A DNA stretch of 64,000 nt. It comes from Deinococcus gobiensis I-0. Its GTDB lineage: Bacteria > Deinococcota > Deinococci > Deinococcales > Deinococcaceae. A program made the position numbers and the translations under genes. The stretch is taken from assembly GCF_000252445.1 (NCBI RefSeq), contig NC_017791.1:360525-424524 (forward strand). The letters run 5' to 3'. A model generated the notes under the pieces. The model worked only from the letters and a program-made list of their open reading frames with translations. It was not told the DNA's origin and did no database searches. This document shows positions 7,873 through 17,634 of the stretch, piece by piece; position 1 is the first letter of the stretch, and each line of letters starts with the position of its first letter.

Positions 7873-9596
7873 GTGCTGGCCTCCACCGCGCTCAGGGTCG
7901 AGGCCTGGGTGCCCTGCCCGAGCACCCCGCCGAAGGACAGGGCCTCGGCATCGTCGCTCTGCCCACAGCGCACCTCCGTGTAGAGCTGCCCATCCTCATC
8001 CACGTCATAGACCAGGAGGTCAATGGGCAGTTCCCGAATCTCCACCACCTTGCCAGCGACGTCGCGAAGGGTCAGCCGTGCCGTGGCCGCCGGCTCCACA
8101 TCCCAACTGGGGATCCGGGCCGTGACCGGGTTGAGCGTGGGCGTGCGGGCGAGCGGGTCCGCACTGGCGTGCAGCAGGCCCTGGTCCGCCCGGGCGAGGC
8201 AGGCCGCACTGATCACGACCGGGGCACTCAGGTCCACGTGCCGCAGCCAGAACGTCACCTCCTTGGACCGTCCCCAGGACGGAGCCAGCCGCTCGTCGCG
8301 AGTCGCCCCCGGCAACAGGTACAGCGGCGCGACCGGGCTGGTCGGCACCATGAGCTGGGTGATGACGCCCCCGGCATCGTTACGGGCGGACAGCGACACC
8401 AGTTCGACACCTGCATTCTGGGCAGCCACCAGCACGCCGTCCGGCAGGGGGGTGTCGTCGGGGTAGGTCAGGGTCAGGCTGTAGGTGATCGCCGAGGCCG
8501 AGGGCGGGGCCTGGATGCTGACGGTGGTGTCGCTGCGGTTGTCCCACAGGGCCGAGGCCTCGCCCGTCATGATGGGGTCGCGGGCGCCAGGACCGGTGTA
8601 GAGCGCGACCGCCACGCCGACCCGCAGCCCCCCAGGCGTCAGGGGCGCGAAGAGCGCCGCGTCGGCCCCCAGCGGGAGGGTCCGCCAGCCCACACCCCAG
8701 GTCCGGGGGGCGACTGGGATCTCGTGCGCGATGGGCCGCCCGGCTTTGAGGTCGTCGCGGTACGTGGTGCCCTTGCGGAGATCGGACCCCGGGTAGACCA
8801 ACGACTCCCCGCTCTGTGCGTTCATGGTGCGCGCGAAGAGTACGCGCACGTCGGTGACGAGCACGGTACTGTCCAGGTCCATACCGTCAATCTCGACGCC
8901 GGTCATTCGCTCGTCGATCTCCAGCACGCCGTCCGGATAACCGAACACGGGGCGCAGGTCCGCGTTCACGCCCCAGTCGGGGTTGACCTCCTGGTTGACC
9001 GTGCTGCCGTCCGCCTGGAGGTAGGTGGTGGTCTGCTTGTCCCGGCCCTTCAGGCGCTCGTCGAGCAGCCGGGCGGCGTGCCACCAGTTGGGCGCGAGGG
9101 CCGCGCTGGTGACGTTGCGGTTGGGGATGCCCGTCAGGTCAGGGGTCTGGAGGGTGGTCCCCAGCTGTCCGGAGGCGATCAGGTCAGTGAACAGCTGGCG
9201 GACCTGCGCGCCCAGATCGGCCTCGGTGAGGAGGGTACGGCATTCGACCTCGGTGAGGCGGCGATACCGGAAGCCCTGGAGCTTGTAGCGGCCGATCTCG
9301 CTGCGGCTGGAGCCGGAGACGACGACGGTCCCGGCGTAGCGGTTGCGCCAGGCGGTGCTCGCGTTTGGCCGGTACTGCACCTGCACGGTGTCGCGCGGGC
9401 CGATGCCGAGGCTGGCCGGGTCGCCCTCGAAGGTGGCTTCACGGCAGTCCCCGATGGGCCGGACTTCCATGCGGCGCACGCCCCCCGCGAGGTACAGGGG
9501 CGTGCCGGAGGTGAGGGGCGGGTCGAGTTCGAGGATGTGCCGCTCGGTGCCCTGGGGATCCAGGACCCGCAGGCGGTATTCGGCGTCTGGGTTCAT
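7869..9596 (-). CDS. Baseplate hub / tail-associated protein
   Basis: 575 aa, with GGAGGTGAACC directly before the ATG. It lies immediately after the tape measure gene and overlaps the next gene by 4 nt. This position is typical of Dit/Tal or baseplate hub proteins of siphophages. The sequence is mixed alpha/beta, with a predicted receptor-binding or Tal-like middle part; no peptidase motif was found. It should link the tail tube tip to the tailspike. Confidence 0.6.
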   Translation of the reverse strand: MNPDAEYRLRVLDPQGTERHILELDPPLTSGTPLYLAGGVRRMEVRPIGDCREATFEGDPASLGIGPRDTVQVQYRPNASTAWRNRYAGTVVVSGSSRSEIGRYKLQGFRYRRLTEVECRTLLTEADLGAQVRQLFTDLIASGQLGTTLQTPDLTGIPNRNVTSAALAPNWWHAARLLDERLKGRDKQTTTYLQADGSTVNQEVNPDWGVNADLRPVFGYPDGVLEIDERMTGVEIDGMDLDSTVLVTDVRVLFARTMNAQSGESLVYPGSDLRKGTTYRDDLKAGRPIAHEIPVAPRTWGVGWRTLPLGADAALFAPLTPGGLRVGVAVALYTGPGARDPIMTGEASALWDNRSDTTVSIQAPPSASAITYSLTLTYPDDTPLPDGVLVAAQNAGVELVSLSARNDAGGVITQLMVPTSPVAPLYLLPGATRDERLAPSWGRSKEVTFWLRHVDLSAPVVISAACLARADQGLLHASADPLARTPTLNPVTARIPSWDVEPAATARLTLRDVAGKVVEIRELPIDLLVYDVDEDGQLYTEVRCGQSDDAEALSFGGVLGQGTQASTLSAVEAST

Positions 9597-9599
9597 GGT

Positions 9600-12500
9600 T
9601 CACCTCCCGGCGAGGGCGCCGGTCGTGGACTGGTAGGAACTGCCGCCCTGCTGCACGGTGACGGTCACGGGAATGCCGTCGCGCAGGATCTGCCCAAGGG
9701 TGCCCACCGTGCCGTCCAGGCGGCCGATGGTAGCGTCAAGTTTCGTGATGCCTTCGAGCAGCGGCGTGCTCAGGGCATACTGGATGGCTGGGGGCGCGGT
9801 ACTCAGGCCGGTGGTATCCACCCCCTGAGTCGCTTCTGGCGTGAGGCCCCACTTCTCCTGTAGGCCCTGGAGCTTGGGCGCCACGTCGCTGTAGAAGCGG
9901 GCGGCCTGCTGATCCACCTGCGCGACCGCCGCGTCAATCCCGGCCAGGGCGGCCGCGTCGTCGGCGGTGTCCGGGGTCTTCAGCGCGTCCGACCAAGCTT
10001 TGATGGCTGGGGCGATGATGTTTTTCAGGAGTTCTTCGTTGAGGAACACGTCCACCATGCCCTCGACGAGCCCGCCGTACACCTCCTCGTGCAGGGCCTT
10101 GCTGAACAGGTTGATGTCGCCGCCCCGGATCGCGTCGGTCAGCCCCTTCTTGATGCCGGAGGCGAAGGCCCCCTGCATCGTCTTGGCGAAGGTGAGCCCG
10201 ATCTTGTCGATTTCGTTGACGACCTCCGGGCCGCCCCCGAAGGTGTCGGCGAACCACCCTCGGGACCGTGTGAAGACCTTCTGGTAGTCGTCCGCGTTCA
10301 GGAAGGGGTTGTCCTCGGTGAACTCGGCCTTCAGGCGCGAGACCTCGGCGCGGGCCTTCTGGAAGCCCGCGATGGCGTCGGCCACGCTGCTGACCACCTT
10401 CGTCACCAGCGAGATCCAGGCCCCGATGTCCGCCGGGTTGGCGACCACCTTCGCCACGTCGCCCAGGATGTCGAGCACCTTGCCCGCCGCGTTCCCCACG
10501 CCTTCCAGGTTGGCCGCAAGGTCCTTCCACGGGGTCTGGAGCTTTTGGCCGGTCACCCGGTCGTAGTCCTCCTCGCCCTGGCCGATGGCGCTGGCCAGCT
10601 GCCCGAAGGCCCCGGCCGCCTGCTGCACGTACCCGGCATATTCCTGCACCTTGCCGATCCGCAGCAGCGCGCCCGCGATCTGCGGATTCATGGCCCGCAG
10701 GGCGGCCGCCTGGTCGCGGAAGGTCTGCGCGAGCTTCGGGTTCCCCGCCGCTTCCGCCTCGGCCGCGTACTCTCGCAGCTTGTCGCCCGCGAGCCCCAGG
10801 CGCTCGGTGTAGGTGCCCGCGTCGATCCACCCGGCGTCGAACTCGTCGCTCAGGTCCTGGATGTCCTTCTGCCACTGGCTCAGGTCGAAGCGCTTCCCGA
10901 GGTTCACCGTCCCGAGGTCGTTGCTCGTGAGCTGGTCAATGGTGGCGTTCAGGTTCGCCAGCTGCACGTCGGTCAAGCCGCCGGTCTGCCGCAGGGTGTC
11001 CAGGGCCTGGCGCAGCGCCCCCACCTTCACGGGGTCGGTCAGGTCGCCGGAGGCCTGCATGTCGAAGATCTGCTGGGCCGACTCGGCGAAGAGGTTCTTC
11101 GGAGGCTGTGCGGCGTTCTTCAGCGCCTCGCTGGCCCCGTCGGCCACGCCCTCCCCAGTAATCGAGATCAGCGCGTCCTTGTAGGCCTGCGCGCCCGCTA
11201 CGGCGTCCTCCAGGCCCTTGCGGACCCCCTCGGGCAGCGACTGGCCCAGTTCGGAGTCCAGCAGGTTCGTGGCCTCCAGAATCGCCCGGTTGAGGTCGCC
11301 CTCATCCTCCAGCTTGACCCGCACCACCACCGTCCCGTCCGGATCGGTCGTCACCCCGTCGCCGGCCCCGTTACTGGCCGTGCCCAGGCGCTGGGTGAGG
11401 CTGGTGGCGTCGAGCACCGCCCGGCCCCCGGAGGCGTCCCCGGAGGTCTGGAAACCACTGGCCCCAGGGATCAGCCCAGCGGCGTAGGGATTGCCGTAGT
11501 CGGGCAGGCTCCTCCGTAGGTCCGCGAGGTAGGCCGCGAGCTTGCTGCGCAGGCGCAGGCTGCCCGCGTCGGTCTTGCCTTCGAGCGTGGCGAGCTGGTC
11601 GGCCACCTGCATGACCTGCTCGTCGAGCGTGCCCGACAGCTGCGCCACGAAGGTGTTGAACTGATCGTCGAGCCCCAGCGCGTCGCCCAGGTTGTTCAGG
11701 GCGAGCGTCAGGCTGTTCACCGCCTCCCCGGCGTCCTCGCCGCGCTGGGCCGCGTCCATGACCTGCCCGAGCGCGACCTGAAGGGCGTTCACGGCCCCTT
11801 CGTTGTCGCCCAGCTCCTGGAGCTGATTCGAGAGGGTCAGGGCGTCGGCCGCCACGCCGTCGCTCCAGGTCTTCTGGATGGCCCGCAGCCCGGCCTCCTC
11901 GGCCTCGCGGCGCTTCTCCCACTCATCGAAGACCGCGTTCATCAGCGTGGTGTCGCGGTTGGCCTGGGCCTCGGTATAGATCCGGATGAGGCCTTCTTCG
12001 TCCTGACCGGGGATGCTGGCCAGGATGCCCTGCACCTTCTCGGTGTAGGCCTTGGCCCGCTCGACATCGTCGTCGCTGAAGACCTTCGACCATGCCGCAT
12101 CCACGGCCTTCGCCGAGGCCTCGCCGTTGCGGGTCAGCGTCGCCTGGAGGTCCTGGTCCACCTGGGCGATCCGCGCGCCGTATTGCCGCCAGAGATCCTG
12201 GCGCTGGCGCAGGGTCAGCCCCGTGACGTTGACGGCCGCGTTGCGCTCGCGCTCCAGGCGGGTCTTCTCGGCCTGCGCTTCCGCTGTCGAGAGCACGTTC
12301 CGGGCCGCGAGCACGTCGCGCCCCAGGCGTTCCTCCACGTCGAGCTGCGCGCGGGCACTGTCGCCGGCAGCCTTCACCGCGTCGTCGTAGCCGGTCACGA
12401 CCGCCTGGGCACGCTTCCGGGCGAGGTCAAGCTGCCCGTCGGCCAGGGCCCGGTCGGCAGCGAGCCGGTTGGCCCGCGCCTGCTCGGCGGCCTTCTCCGC

Positions 12501-15500
12501 TTCCAGGTCGGCCGTGCGCTCGGCCGAGGCCTGGGCACGGCGAGCGGCCGCCCGGTCGGCGGTCGCCTGCCGGTACGCCTGACGGACCGCCTCGCGGCGC
12601 GCACCCTCGACCGCTACCGGGTCGGCCCCCTCGACCTTCAGGGCCTCGTCGGCCTCCTGACGCGCGGCCCGCACCTTCTGATCGCGCTGGAGGTTGATCA
12701 GTTTGTCGGAGGCGGCCAGGATCTGCGGGCCGGTGCGCTCGATGACCTGCGCGCGTTTGGCCGCGTCCTCGGTGTAGAGGGCGAGTTCCTCCTGCTGCCG
12801 GTCCTTGAGGCTGTCCAGGGCCCGCTGCGCGTCGGCCACGCTGCCGGCGGCCAGGGCAGCCGTGAAGGCCTGCTGGCTCTTGAGCCGGTTGGCGTTGCGG
12901 GTGGCCGCGTCCTTGTCGGCGCGGTCCTCCTCGCGCTGGATGGCCTCGCGCTGGCTCCGAGCCTTGTCTACCGCGTCGCCCTGGAGATCCTTTAGGGCCT
13001 GGTACTTCTCGCTCTTGTCGCCGTTGCGGCGCCGCTCGGCCTCGGCCGCGCGCCCAGCAGCGGCGGCTACCGCGTCCAGGCTGCGGATGTAGCCCGGCAC
13101 GTCGTCGCTGACTTTGAACGTCGAGGCGGCCATCTTCAGCTGCTGGCTCAGGGCGTCGTAGCCCTGGCCGAACTTCGAGGTCTCTTTGTTGAGCTGCCCC
13201 AGCTGGAGCCGGGCGACCTCGATGGCCCCGGCGGCGCGCGGCCCGCCCTTCTCGAAGGCCGCGAGCACGCCCTCGGCCTTGAGCTTCCCGGTCAGGTCGC
13301 CGGCCTTGGTCCGCTCCTCGACGCGGGTGAGGATGCGCCGCGCCTCGGCGATCAGGGCGGCGTCGCTCTGCCGGCGCGTGGGCAGGGCCGCAGCGGCCGC
13401 TGCCGGGCTGAGGACCGCTGGCGTACCGGTGACCGGCGTGTAGCTCTGGCCCATCGGGTCCACTACGCGCCCACGGGCGTCGTAGCCCATCACATGCACG
13501 TGCGCGTTGCCCGGCCCCAGATCCTTGTGCGCCAGGCTGCCGGTCTGCCCCACGTAGGCCAGCAGCTGCCCCTGCTGCACGAGCAGCCGGCCGCCCGCCG
13601 CCTTCACGGCCTGTTCGACCCCAGCGGCGTAGCGGTCGAGGTGTCCGAGCAGGATCTTCTGCCCCTTCGCGTCCGTGATCTCCAGCAGGTGGCCGGTCGT
13701 GTCGCTCCACCTGGTCGAGACGTAGCCGGTGAACGCGGCCTTGATCTCGGTGCCCGTGGGTGCGAACCAGTCCTCGCCGTTGTGCCGGCCCCAGGACCCC
13801 CTGGGACCGTAGGTCTGCCCGTAAGGGGTGCCCCGGTTGCGCCCGGCCAGCCCCATGAAGCCGACCGCCGCGAGGCCCGACACCTCCTCGCCCCGGCTCT
13901 GGCCAGGGATCAGGGGGCCAATGGCCGGCACGGTGCCGGTGGTGGCCGTGCCCCGGCCGATGCTCTGGAGGATGGCTTCGGAGGCCTGCGCCGAGCGGTT
14001 CAGGGCCTGCACGAGCAGCGCCTGGTAGCCCGGCATGTCGTTCTGGATCTGGCGCAGCTGCGAGGATGCCCCGCCGACGCTCGTGGGCCGCTCGATCACG
14101 CCCCGGCGCTGTAACTCGCCCTGGAGGTCCTCGGCGCGCATGCGTCCCGCCACGGCGTTCCAGATCTTGGTGAGCGGGTCGATGATGTGCGCCGCGTCCC
14201 GTTGCAGGCCCTCGGCAGCGGCCCCGGCGAACTCCTTCGTGCCCTGCGCGCCGCCCACGAACAGCTTGTAGGCCATCGTGGTCGGGTCATCTTTCGCCCA
14301 GTCAATCTTCAGGACGGCCTTGATCTCGCCCACGTCCTTCATGCCGTCGAGCTTGGTCTGCATGTCCCCGATGCTCTTCAGGACGGGATTCACGCCCTTG
14401 TCGAGGAAGTTCGTGAACGTGTTGAGCAGGCCGCCGCTGAACAGGATCTGGGTGCGGTCCCAGGCGGCGTGGAAGCGGTTGACCGCATCCACGGCCGTAC
14501 CCTTGAGCTTCGCATTGGCCTCGTCGAGCTGCCCGGTGCTGTTGGTCAGCTGACGCATGATGTCGTTGCTGTCGCTCAGGCCGCCCTGAAGCAGGCCCAT
14601 GACGGCCTGGAGGCCGCCCACGTCGCCGATCAGGCGCGAGAGCGCCTCGCTGTTGTCGCCCACGCCGGAGCCCATCTGGTCGAGGAACTTGATCAGGCCC
14701 ATGCTCTTGAGCGCGGTGGCGCTGAACTCGATGCCCAGGGCCTTCGCGGTTTCCTTCGCCTGGATGCTGGGTTTCTGGACGTTGCTCAGCGCCGAGCGGA
14801 TGTATTCCAGGGCCGTGCTCGCGGGGATACCCCGGGTGGTGAGCATGGCCATCGCGCCCAGCAGTTCCTCAATGGGGACGTTCAGGCCCTTCGCCTGCCC
14901 GGCGACCGACCCGAGGCTGCGCGCGATCTCGCCCAGCTGGACCTTCCCGGCCTTGACGCTGGTCCAGAGCAGGTCGGAGACCCGCGTGGTCTGGGTGATG
15001 TCCATGCCGTAGGCGTTCAGGAGCGAGGTCACCGCGTCGGCCGACACCTGGGCCTCGACCTTCGTGACCTTGGCCAGGGTAGCCATGCGCTCCAGCGCGG
15101 TCAGGGCGTCGGCCTCGTTGTCGGTGCCGCGCACCGAGGCACCCTGGATCTCCTCGTAGGCCTTCTTCAGTTCGGTGAACGATTTGCCCGTGTCCACCGT
15201 CATTTTCAGCAGGTCGGTGCCCAGCTTGCCGAGCTGCCCGGGCAGCTTGTCGGTGAGGGTACTGATGTCGGCCAGGCCCTGTTGGTACTCGGCCGCTTTC
15301 TTCGCGCCGTTGACCAGCCCGGTGCCCAGAACGCCCAGGGCGAGAGCCGTGCCGCCCACCGCGAGGGTGGTGAGGGCGGCCTGGGTGGCCACCCCGCGCA
15401 GGTTGGCCTGGGCCGAGGGCAGAGTCGCCACCAGGGGCGCGGCGCTGCCGCCTACGCCCCCGCCGCTGGCCCCGGCCGCCAGGGCGGCCGCCTGGGCCCC

Positions 15501-16544
15501 CTGCTGCACCGCCTGCCCCAGTCCGGCGGCTGCACCGGTCACGGCCGCGCGCTGGCTGTTCAGGCCCCCCACGAGGCCCTGCCCGGCCTGCACCCCGATC
15601 TGGTGCATGACCCGCGACGGGCTGCGGATGTCGAGCGCCGCCTGGGCACCCTGCTGCACGTCCTGGCCCAGGTTCGCGGCCGCCGCCTGCACGCCCGGCG
15701 ACTGCGCCGCGAGGCCGGTGCGCAGGCCTGCGCCCGCCTGAGCGGCCACGTGCTGCGCGCCCTCGCGGGCCGCCTGCTGCGCGGCCATCATGCCATTCGT
15801 GACCACCTGTTCCAGAAGGGCACCGAACGGCCCGAGGTTCCCCAGTGCGCCGAGCACGCCCTGCTGGATGCTGGCGGCCAGGCCGCCCGGCGTGTTGATC
15901 CCCTGCGCCGCGTTGATGCCGTGCTGAGCGTTGGCGGCGATCTGGGTGAGTCGCCGGTAGGCGTCAGTCGTCTTGTCCACCGCAGCGGCCTGCAACAGCG
16001 CCTGCTCATGGATCTTGCGCTGCGCGGCGATCTGCTCGTCGGCGCTGATCTGCTGCGCGCGCCACAGGTTGCGGTAGGAGCGCTGTTCGTTGTCCAGGGC
16101 GCTGATCGTCTGGGTGCTGCGCTGCTGCTCGGCCCGGCGCTGCTGTTCGGCGAGGCGCAGGTTCAGGGAGAGCTGCACCTGCTGCTCGCGCAGCTGGGCC
16201 GTGCGGGCCTGGGCGGCCGCCTGATCCGCGCGGCTGGCGGCGACGGTGGCCGCGTTCTGCTGCTGGATCGCCTTGCGCGCGGCTTCGTACTGGGCGCCGA
16301 GGATGCGGGTGGCCTGGACCTGCTGCGCGGTCTGCTGCTGGCTGACGGTGCCCAGGGCAGCGATGTCCTGGCGCACACGGTCGGTCGCCGAGAGGGCGGC
16401 GCGGGTGTCGAGCTGCACCTGGAGGCGGGGGGAGGCGCTCTGGGCGATGCGCTGCTGATACTGCTGGAGCTGCTGGTGGGCCGTGCTGAAGTCGAGTTCG
16501 ACGCCGAGGCCGAGCGACCCTACGCGGGTGGTCTGCTGAGTCAT
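9600..16544 (-). CDS. Tail tape measure protein with M23 peptidase domain
   Basis: 2314 aa, the longest gene of the window, as expected for a tape measure that sets tail length. I start it at the ATG at 16544 (GGCGGTGACC upstream); a GTG lies two codons earlier. The N-terminus is a Gln/Ala-rich coiled coil. Residues about 405-690 resemble the TP901-type tape measure core (YEEIQGASVRGTDNEADALTA-like region). Residues about 905-1040 form an M23 metallopeptidase: GRHNGEDWFAP supplies the first zinc ligands and HVHVMGYD the last. The rest is long helical repeats rich in Ala, Arg and Gln. The peptidase probably opens host peptidoglycan during DNA entry. Confidence 0.9.
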   Translation of the reverse strand: MTQQTTRVGSLGLGVELDFSTAHQQLQQYQQRIAQSASPRLQVQLDTRAALSATDRVRQDIAALGTVSQQQTAQQVQATRILGAQYEAARKAIQQQNAATVAASRADQAAAQARTAQLREQQVQLSLNLRLAEQQRRAEQQRSTQTISALDNEQRSYRNLWRAQQISADEQIAAQRKIHEQALLQAAAVDKTTDAYRRLTQIAANAQHGINAAQGINTPGGLAASIQQGVLGALGNLGPFGALLEQVVTNGMMAAQQAAREGAQHVAAQAGAGLRTGLAAQSPGVQAAAANLGQDVQQGAQAALDIRSPSRVMHQIGVQAGQGLVGGLNSQRAAVTGAAAGLGQAVQQGAQAAALAAGASGGGVGGSAAPLVATLPSAQANLRGVATQAALTTLAVGGTALALGVLGTGLVNGAKKAAEYQQGLADISTLTDKLPGQLGKLGTDLLKMTVDTGKSFTELKKAYEEIQGASVRGTDNEADALTALERMATLAKVTKVEAQVSADAVTSLLNAYGMDITQTTRVSDLLWTSVKAGKVQLGEIARSLGSVAGQAKGLNVPIEELLGAMAMLTTRGIPASTALEYIRSALSNVQKPSIQAKETAKALGIEFSATALKSMGLIKFLDQMGSGVGDNSEALSRLIGDVGGLQAVMGLLQGGLSDSNDIMRQLTNSTGQLDEANAKLKGTAVDAVNRFHAAWDRTQILFSGGLLNTFTNFLDKGVNPVLKSIGDMQTKLDGMKDVGEIKAVLKIDWAKDDPTTMAYKLFVGGAQGTKEFAGAAAEGLQRDAAHIIDPLTKIWNAVAGRMRAEDLQGELQRRGVIERPTSVGGASSQLRQIQNDMPGYQALLVQALNRSAQASEAILQSIGRGTATTGTVPAIGPLIPGQSRGEEVSGLAAVGFMGLAGRNRGTPYGQTYGPRGSWGRHNGEDWFAPTGTEIKAAFTGYVSTRWSDTTGHLLEITDAKGQKILLGHLDRYAAGVEQAVKAAGGRLLVQQGQLLAYVGQTGSLAHKDLGPGNAHVHVMGYDARGRVVDPMGQSYTPVTGTPAVLSPAAAAAALPTRRQSDAALIAEARRILTRVEERTKAGDLTGKLKAEGVLAAFEKGGPRAAGAIEVARLQLGQLNKETSKFGQGYDALSQQLKMAASTFKVSDDVPGYIRSLDAVAAAAGRAAEAERRRNGDKSEKYQALKDLQGDAVDKARSQREAIQREEDRADKDAATRNANRLKSQQAFTAALAAGSVADAQRALDSLKDRQQEELALYTEDAAKRAQVIERTGPQILAASDKLINLQRDQKVRAARQEADEALKVEGADPVAVEGARREAVRQAYRQATADRAAARRAQASAERTADLEAEKAAEQARANRLAADRALADGQLDLARKRAQAVVTGYDDAVKAAGDSARAQLDVEERLGRDVLAARNVLSTAEAQAEKTRLERERNAAVNVTGLTLRQRQDLWRQYGARIAQVDQDLQATLTRNGEASAKAVDAAWSKVFSDDDVERAKAYTEKVQGILASIPGQDEEGLIRIYTEAQANRDTTLMNAVFDEWEKRREAEEAGLRAIQKTWSDGVAADALTLSNQLQELGDNEGAVNALQVALGQVMDAAQRGEDAGEAVNSLTLALNNLGDALGLDDQFNTFVAQLSGTLDEQVMQVADQLATLEGKTDAGSLRLRSKLAAYLADLRRSLPDYGNPYAAGLIPGASGFQTSGDASGGRAVLDATSLTQRLGTASNGAGDGVTTDPDGTVVVRVKLEDEGDLNRAILEATNLLDSELGQSLPEGVRKGLEDAVAGAQAYKDALISITGEGVADGASEALKNAAQPPKNLFAESAQQIFDMQASGDLTDPVKVGALRQALDTLRQTGGLTDVQLANLNATIDQLTSNDLGTVNLGKRFDLSQWQKDIQDLSDEFDAGWIDAGTYTERLGLAGDKLREYAAEAEAAGNPKLAQTFRDQAAALRAMNPQIAGALLRIGKVQEYAGYVQQAAGAFGQLASAIGQGEEDYDRVTGQKLQTPWKDLAANLEGVGNAAGKVLDILGDVAKVVANPADIGAWISLVTKVVSSVADAIAGFQKARAEVSRLKAEFTEDNPFLNADDYQKVFTRSRGWFADTFGGGPEVVNEIDKIGLTFAKTMQGAFASGIKKGLTDAIRGGDINLFSKALHEEVYGGLVEGMVDVFLNEELLKNIIAPAIKAWSDALKTPDTADDAAALAGIDAAVAQVDQQAARFYSDVAPKLQGLQEKWGLTPEATQGVDTTGLSTAPPAIQYALSTPLLEGITKLDATIGRLDGTVGTLGQILRDGIPVTVTVQQGGSSYQSTTGALAGR

Positions 16545-16581
16545 GGTCACCGCCCTGGGGCATGGGAGAGGGGGAGGGAGG

Positions 16582-16992
16582 TCAGCGTGCGCCGCCGCTC
16601 AGGGCGATGCCTTCCCAGATCCGGATGAGGGGGCGCCCGTCGCGCGCAGCGGGCCAGGAGAGCCACACCGGGCCTTCGAGCAGCCCCAGCCCCATCGCCT
16701 CGCCGAGCGCCGCCGCCAGCGCCTTGCTGACCGGATAGGGCGCAGTGGTGGTCAACCCAGCGGCCGCGCCTGCGCCCCGCAGACGGTGGTCGGGCAGGAT
16801 GCGCTGGGCGAGGTTCTTGGGTAGTTCCCCACCCCAGGCGGCGACGCCGGCATAGAGCTGGCGTTCCCACTGGCGGCGCTCGGCGTCGGTCTGCTGGGCG
16901 CTCAAGGCCTGCACCTGATCTAGCGGGACATCCACCCAGCGGACAGCTGGCTGCGCCAGGGCGAGCGCCGCGAAGACGCTCGCCCAGTCGGT
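16582..16992 (-). CDS. Tail assembly chaperone, frameshift extension (gpT-like)
   Basis: This is the -1-frame continuation of the upstream chaperone gene. The -1 frame is open from the slippery site onward and begins TDWASVFAALALAQP, then continues into the 117 codons that could also start at a GTG at 16935. Joined at the slip, the long product is 249 aa (113 + 136). In siphophages the short and long products bind the tape measure and recruit tail tube subunits. The location just upstream of the tape measure gene fits. Translation from the GTG alone is a less likely alternative. Confidence 0.75.
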   Translation of the reverse strand, partial: TDWASVFAALALAQPAVRWVDVPLDQVQALSAQQTDAERRQWERQLYAGVAAWGGELPKNLAQRILPDHRLRGAGAAAGLTTTAPYPVSKALAAALGEAMGLGLLEGPVWLSWPAARDGRPLIRIWEGIALSGGAR

Positions 16993-17330
16993 TTTCCCTC
17001 GGCCTCTTCACCCGGCCCCTCGGGCTGGGGCGGCCGGGTCGCCCGCCACCAGACCGGAAACTCGTCGGGGCCGCAGAGGTCGAGAAACTCGTCGAGCGTG
17101 AGGTCCGGTAGTCGGCGCAGCAGCAGCAGGTAGATGGTCCGGGCCTGGTCTTCGAGTTCGAGTTCGCCCAGGGCACCGACCAACATGGTTTCGCGCCAGC
17201 TGGGCGACAGGTAAGGCACCAAAAGTTGACCGTAGGCGTCGCAGAAGTCGGGGTTGGGTTCCCCGAGGGCGGCCGCCGGCGCTTGCCTGCGCTGGTCGTC
17301 TCTCTGTTTTAGGTCGTCAAAAGGGGTCAT
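16920..17330 (-). CDS. Tail assembly chaperone, short product (gpG-like)
   Basis: 136 aa, starting 4 nt inside the preceding gene (ATGA overlap). The first 100 residues are a helical acidic domain. After the slippery site the zero-frame tail is only 23 residues of Arg/Ser-rich sequence, so the real fold ends near residue 113. It lies between the major tail protein block and the tape measure, as in lambda G. The family itself is very diverged, so the call depends on position and on the frameshift signal. Confidence 0.75.
   Translation of the reverse strand: MTPFDDLKQRDDQRRQAPAAALGEPNPDFCDAYGQLLVPYLSPSWRETMLVGALGELELEDQARTIYLLLLRRLPDLTLDEFLDLCGPDEFPVWWRATRPPQPEGPGEEAEGKPTGRASSRRSPWRSQLSAGWMSR
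16992..16998 (-). other. Programmed -1 ribosomal frameshift site GGGAAAA
   Basis: On the minus strand the heptamer GGGAAAA sits in the zero frame as G GGA AAA (codons ..GAG GGA AAA CCG..), the X XXY YYZ pattern required for -1 slippage. The -1 frame downstream stays open for 136 codons. Confidence 0.8.
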
Positions 17331-17632
17331 GCGTTGCGTCCTCGCCGCGCGAGCGGCACGGTGAGGGGGGCGTGCAGGCTGATGTGCCCGGTCTGCCCCT
17401 GCGGTGGCAGGAGGCGGGGCACGCGGGCCACGAGTGCGCCGCGCACCACCAGCCAGGGGCCGGTGGCCCCTGTACGGATCATGCGCGGCAGCAGGCGGCC
17501 CCGGGGGACCGCCCGGTGAAGGATGTAGCCCTGCGCCTCGATGCGGTCCTCGTGCACGGTGCAGGCCAGGAGGGTGAGCTGGGGGAGGTGGCCGCGCTCC
17601 CCCAGGACGATGACGGCCACCTCCTCCGGCAC
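17327..17632 (-). CDS. Small phage protein between major tail protein and chaperone
   Basis: 101 aa from a GTG at 17632 that overlaps the end of the major tail protein gene; frames upstream of this point only shadow that gene. It has a hydrophobic N-terminal strand-like region and many basic residues, and its 3' end overlaps the chaperone gene by 4 nt. It is likely a tail or head completion protein, but no family is recognised. Confidence 0.5.
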   Translation of the reverse strand: MPEEVAVIVLGERGHLPQLTLLACTVHEDRIEAQGYILHRAVPRGRLLPRMIRTGATGPWLVVRGALVARVPRLLPPQGQTGHISLHAPLTVPLARRGRNA

Positions 17633-17634
17633 GC

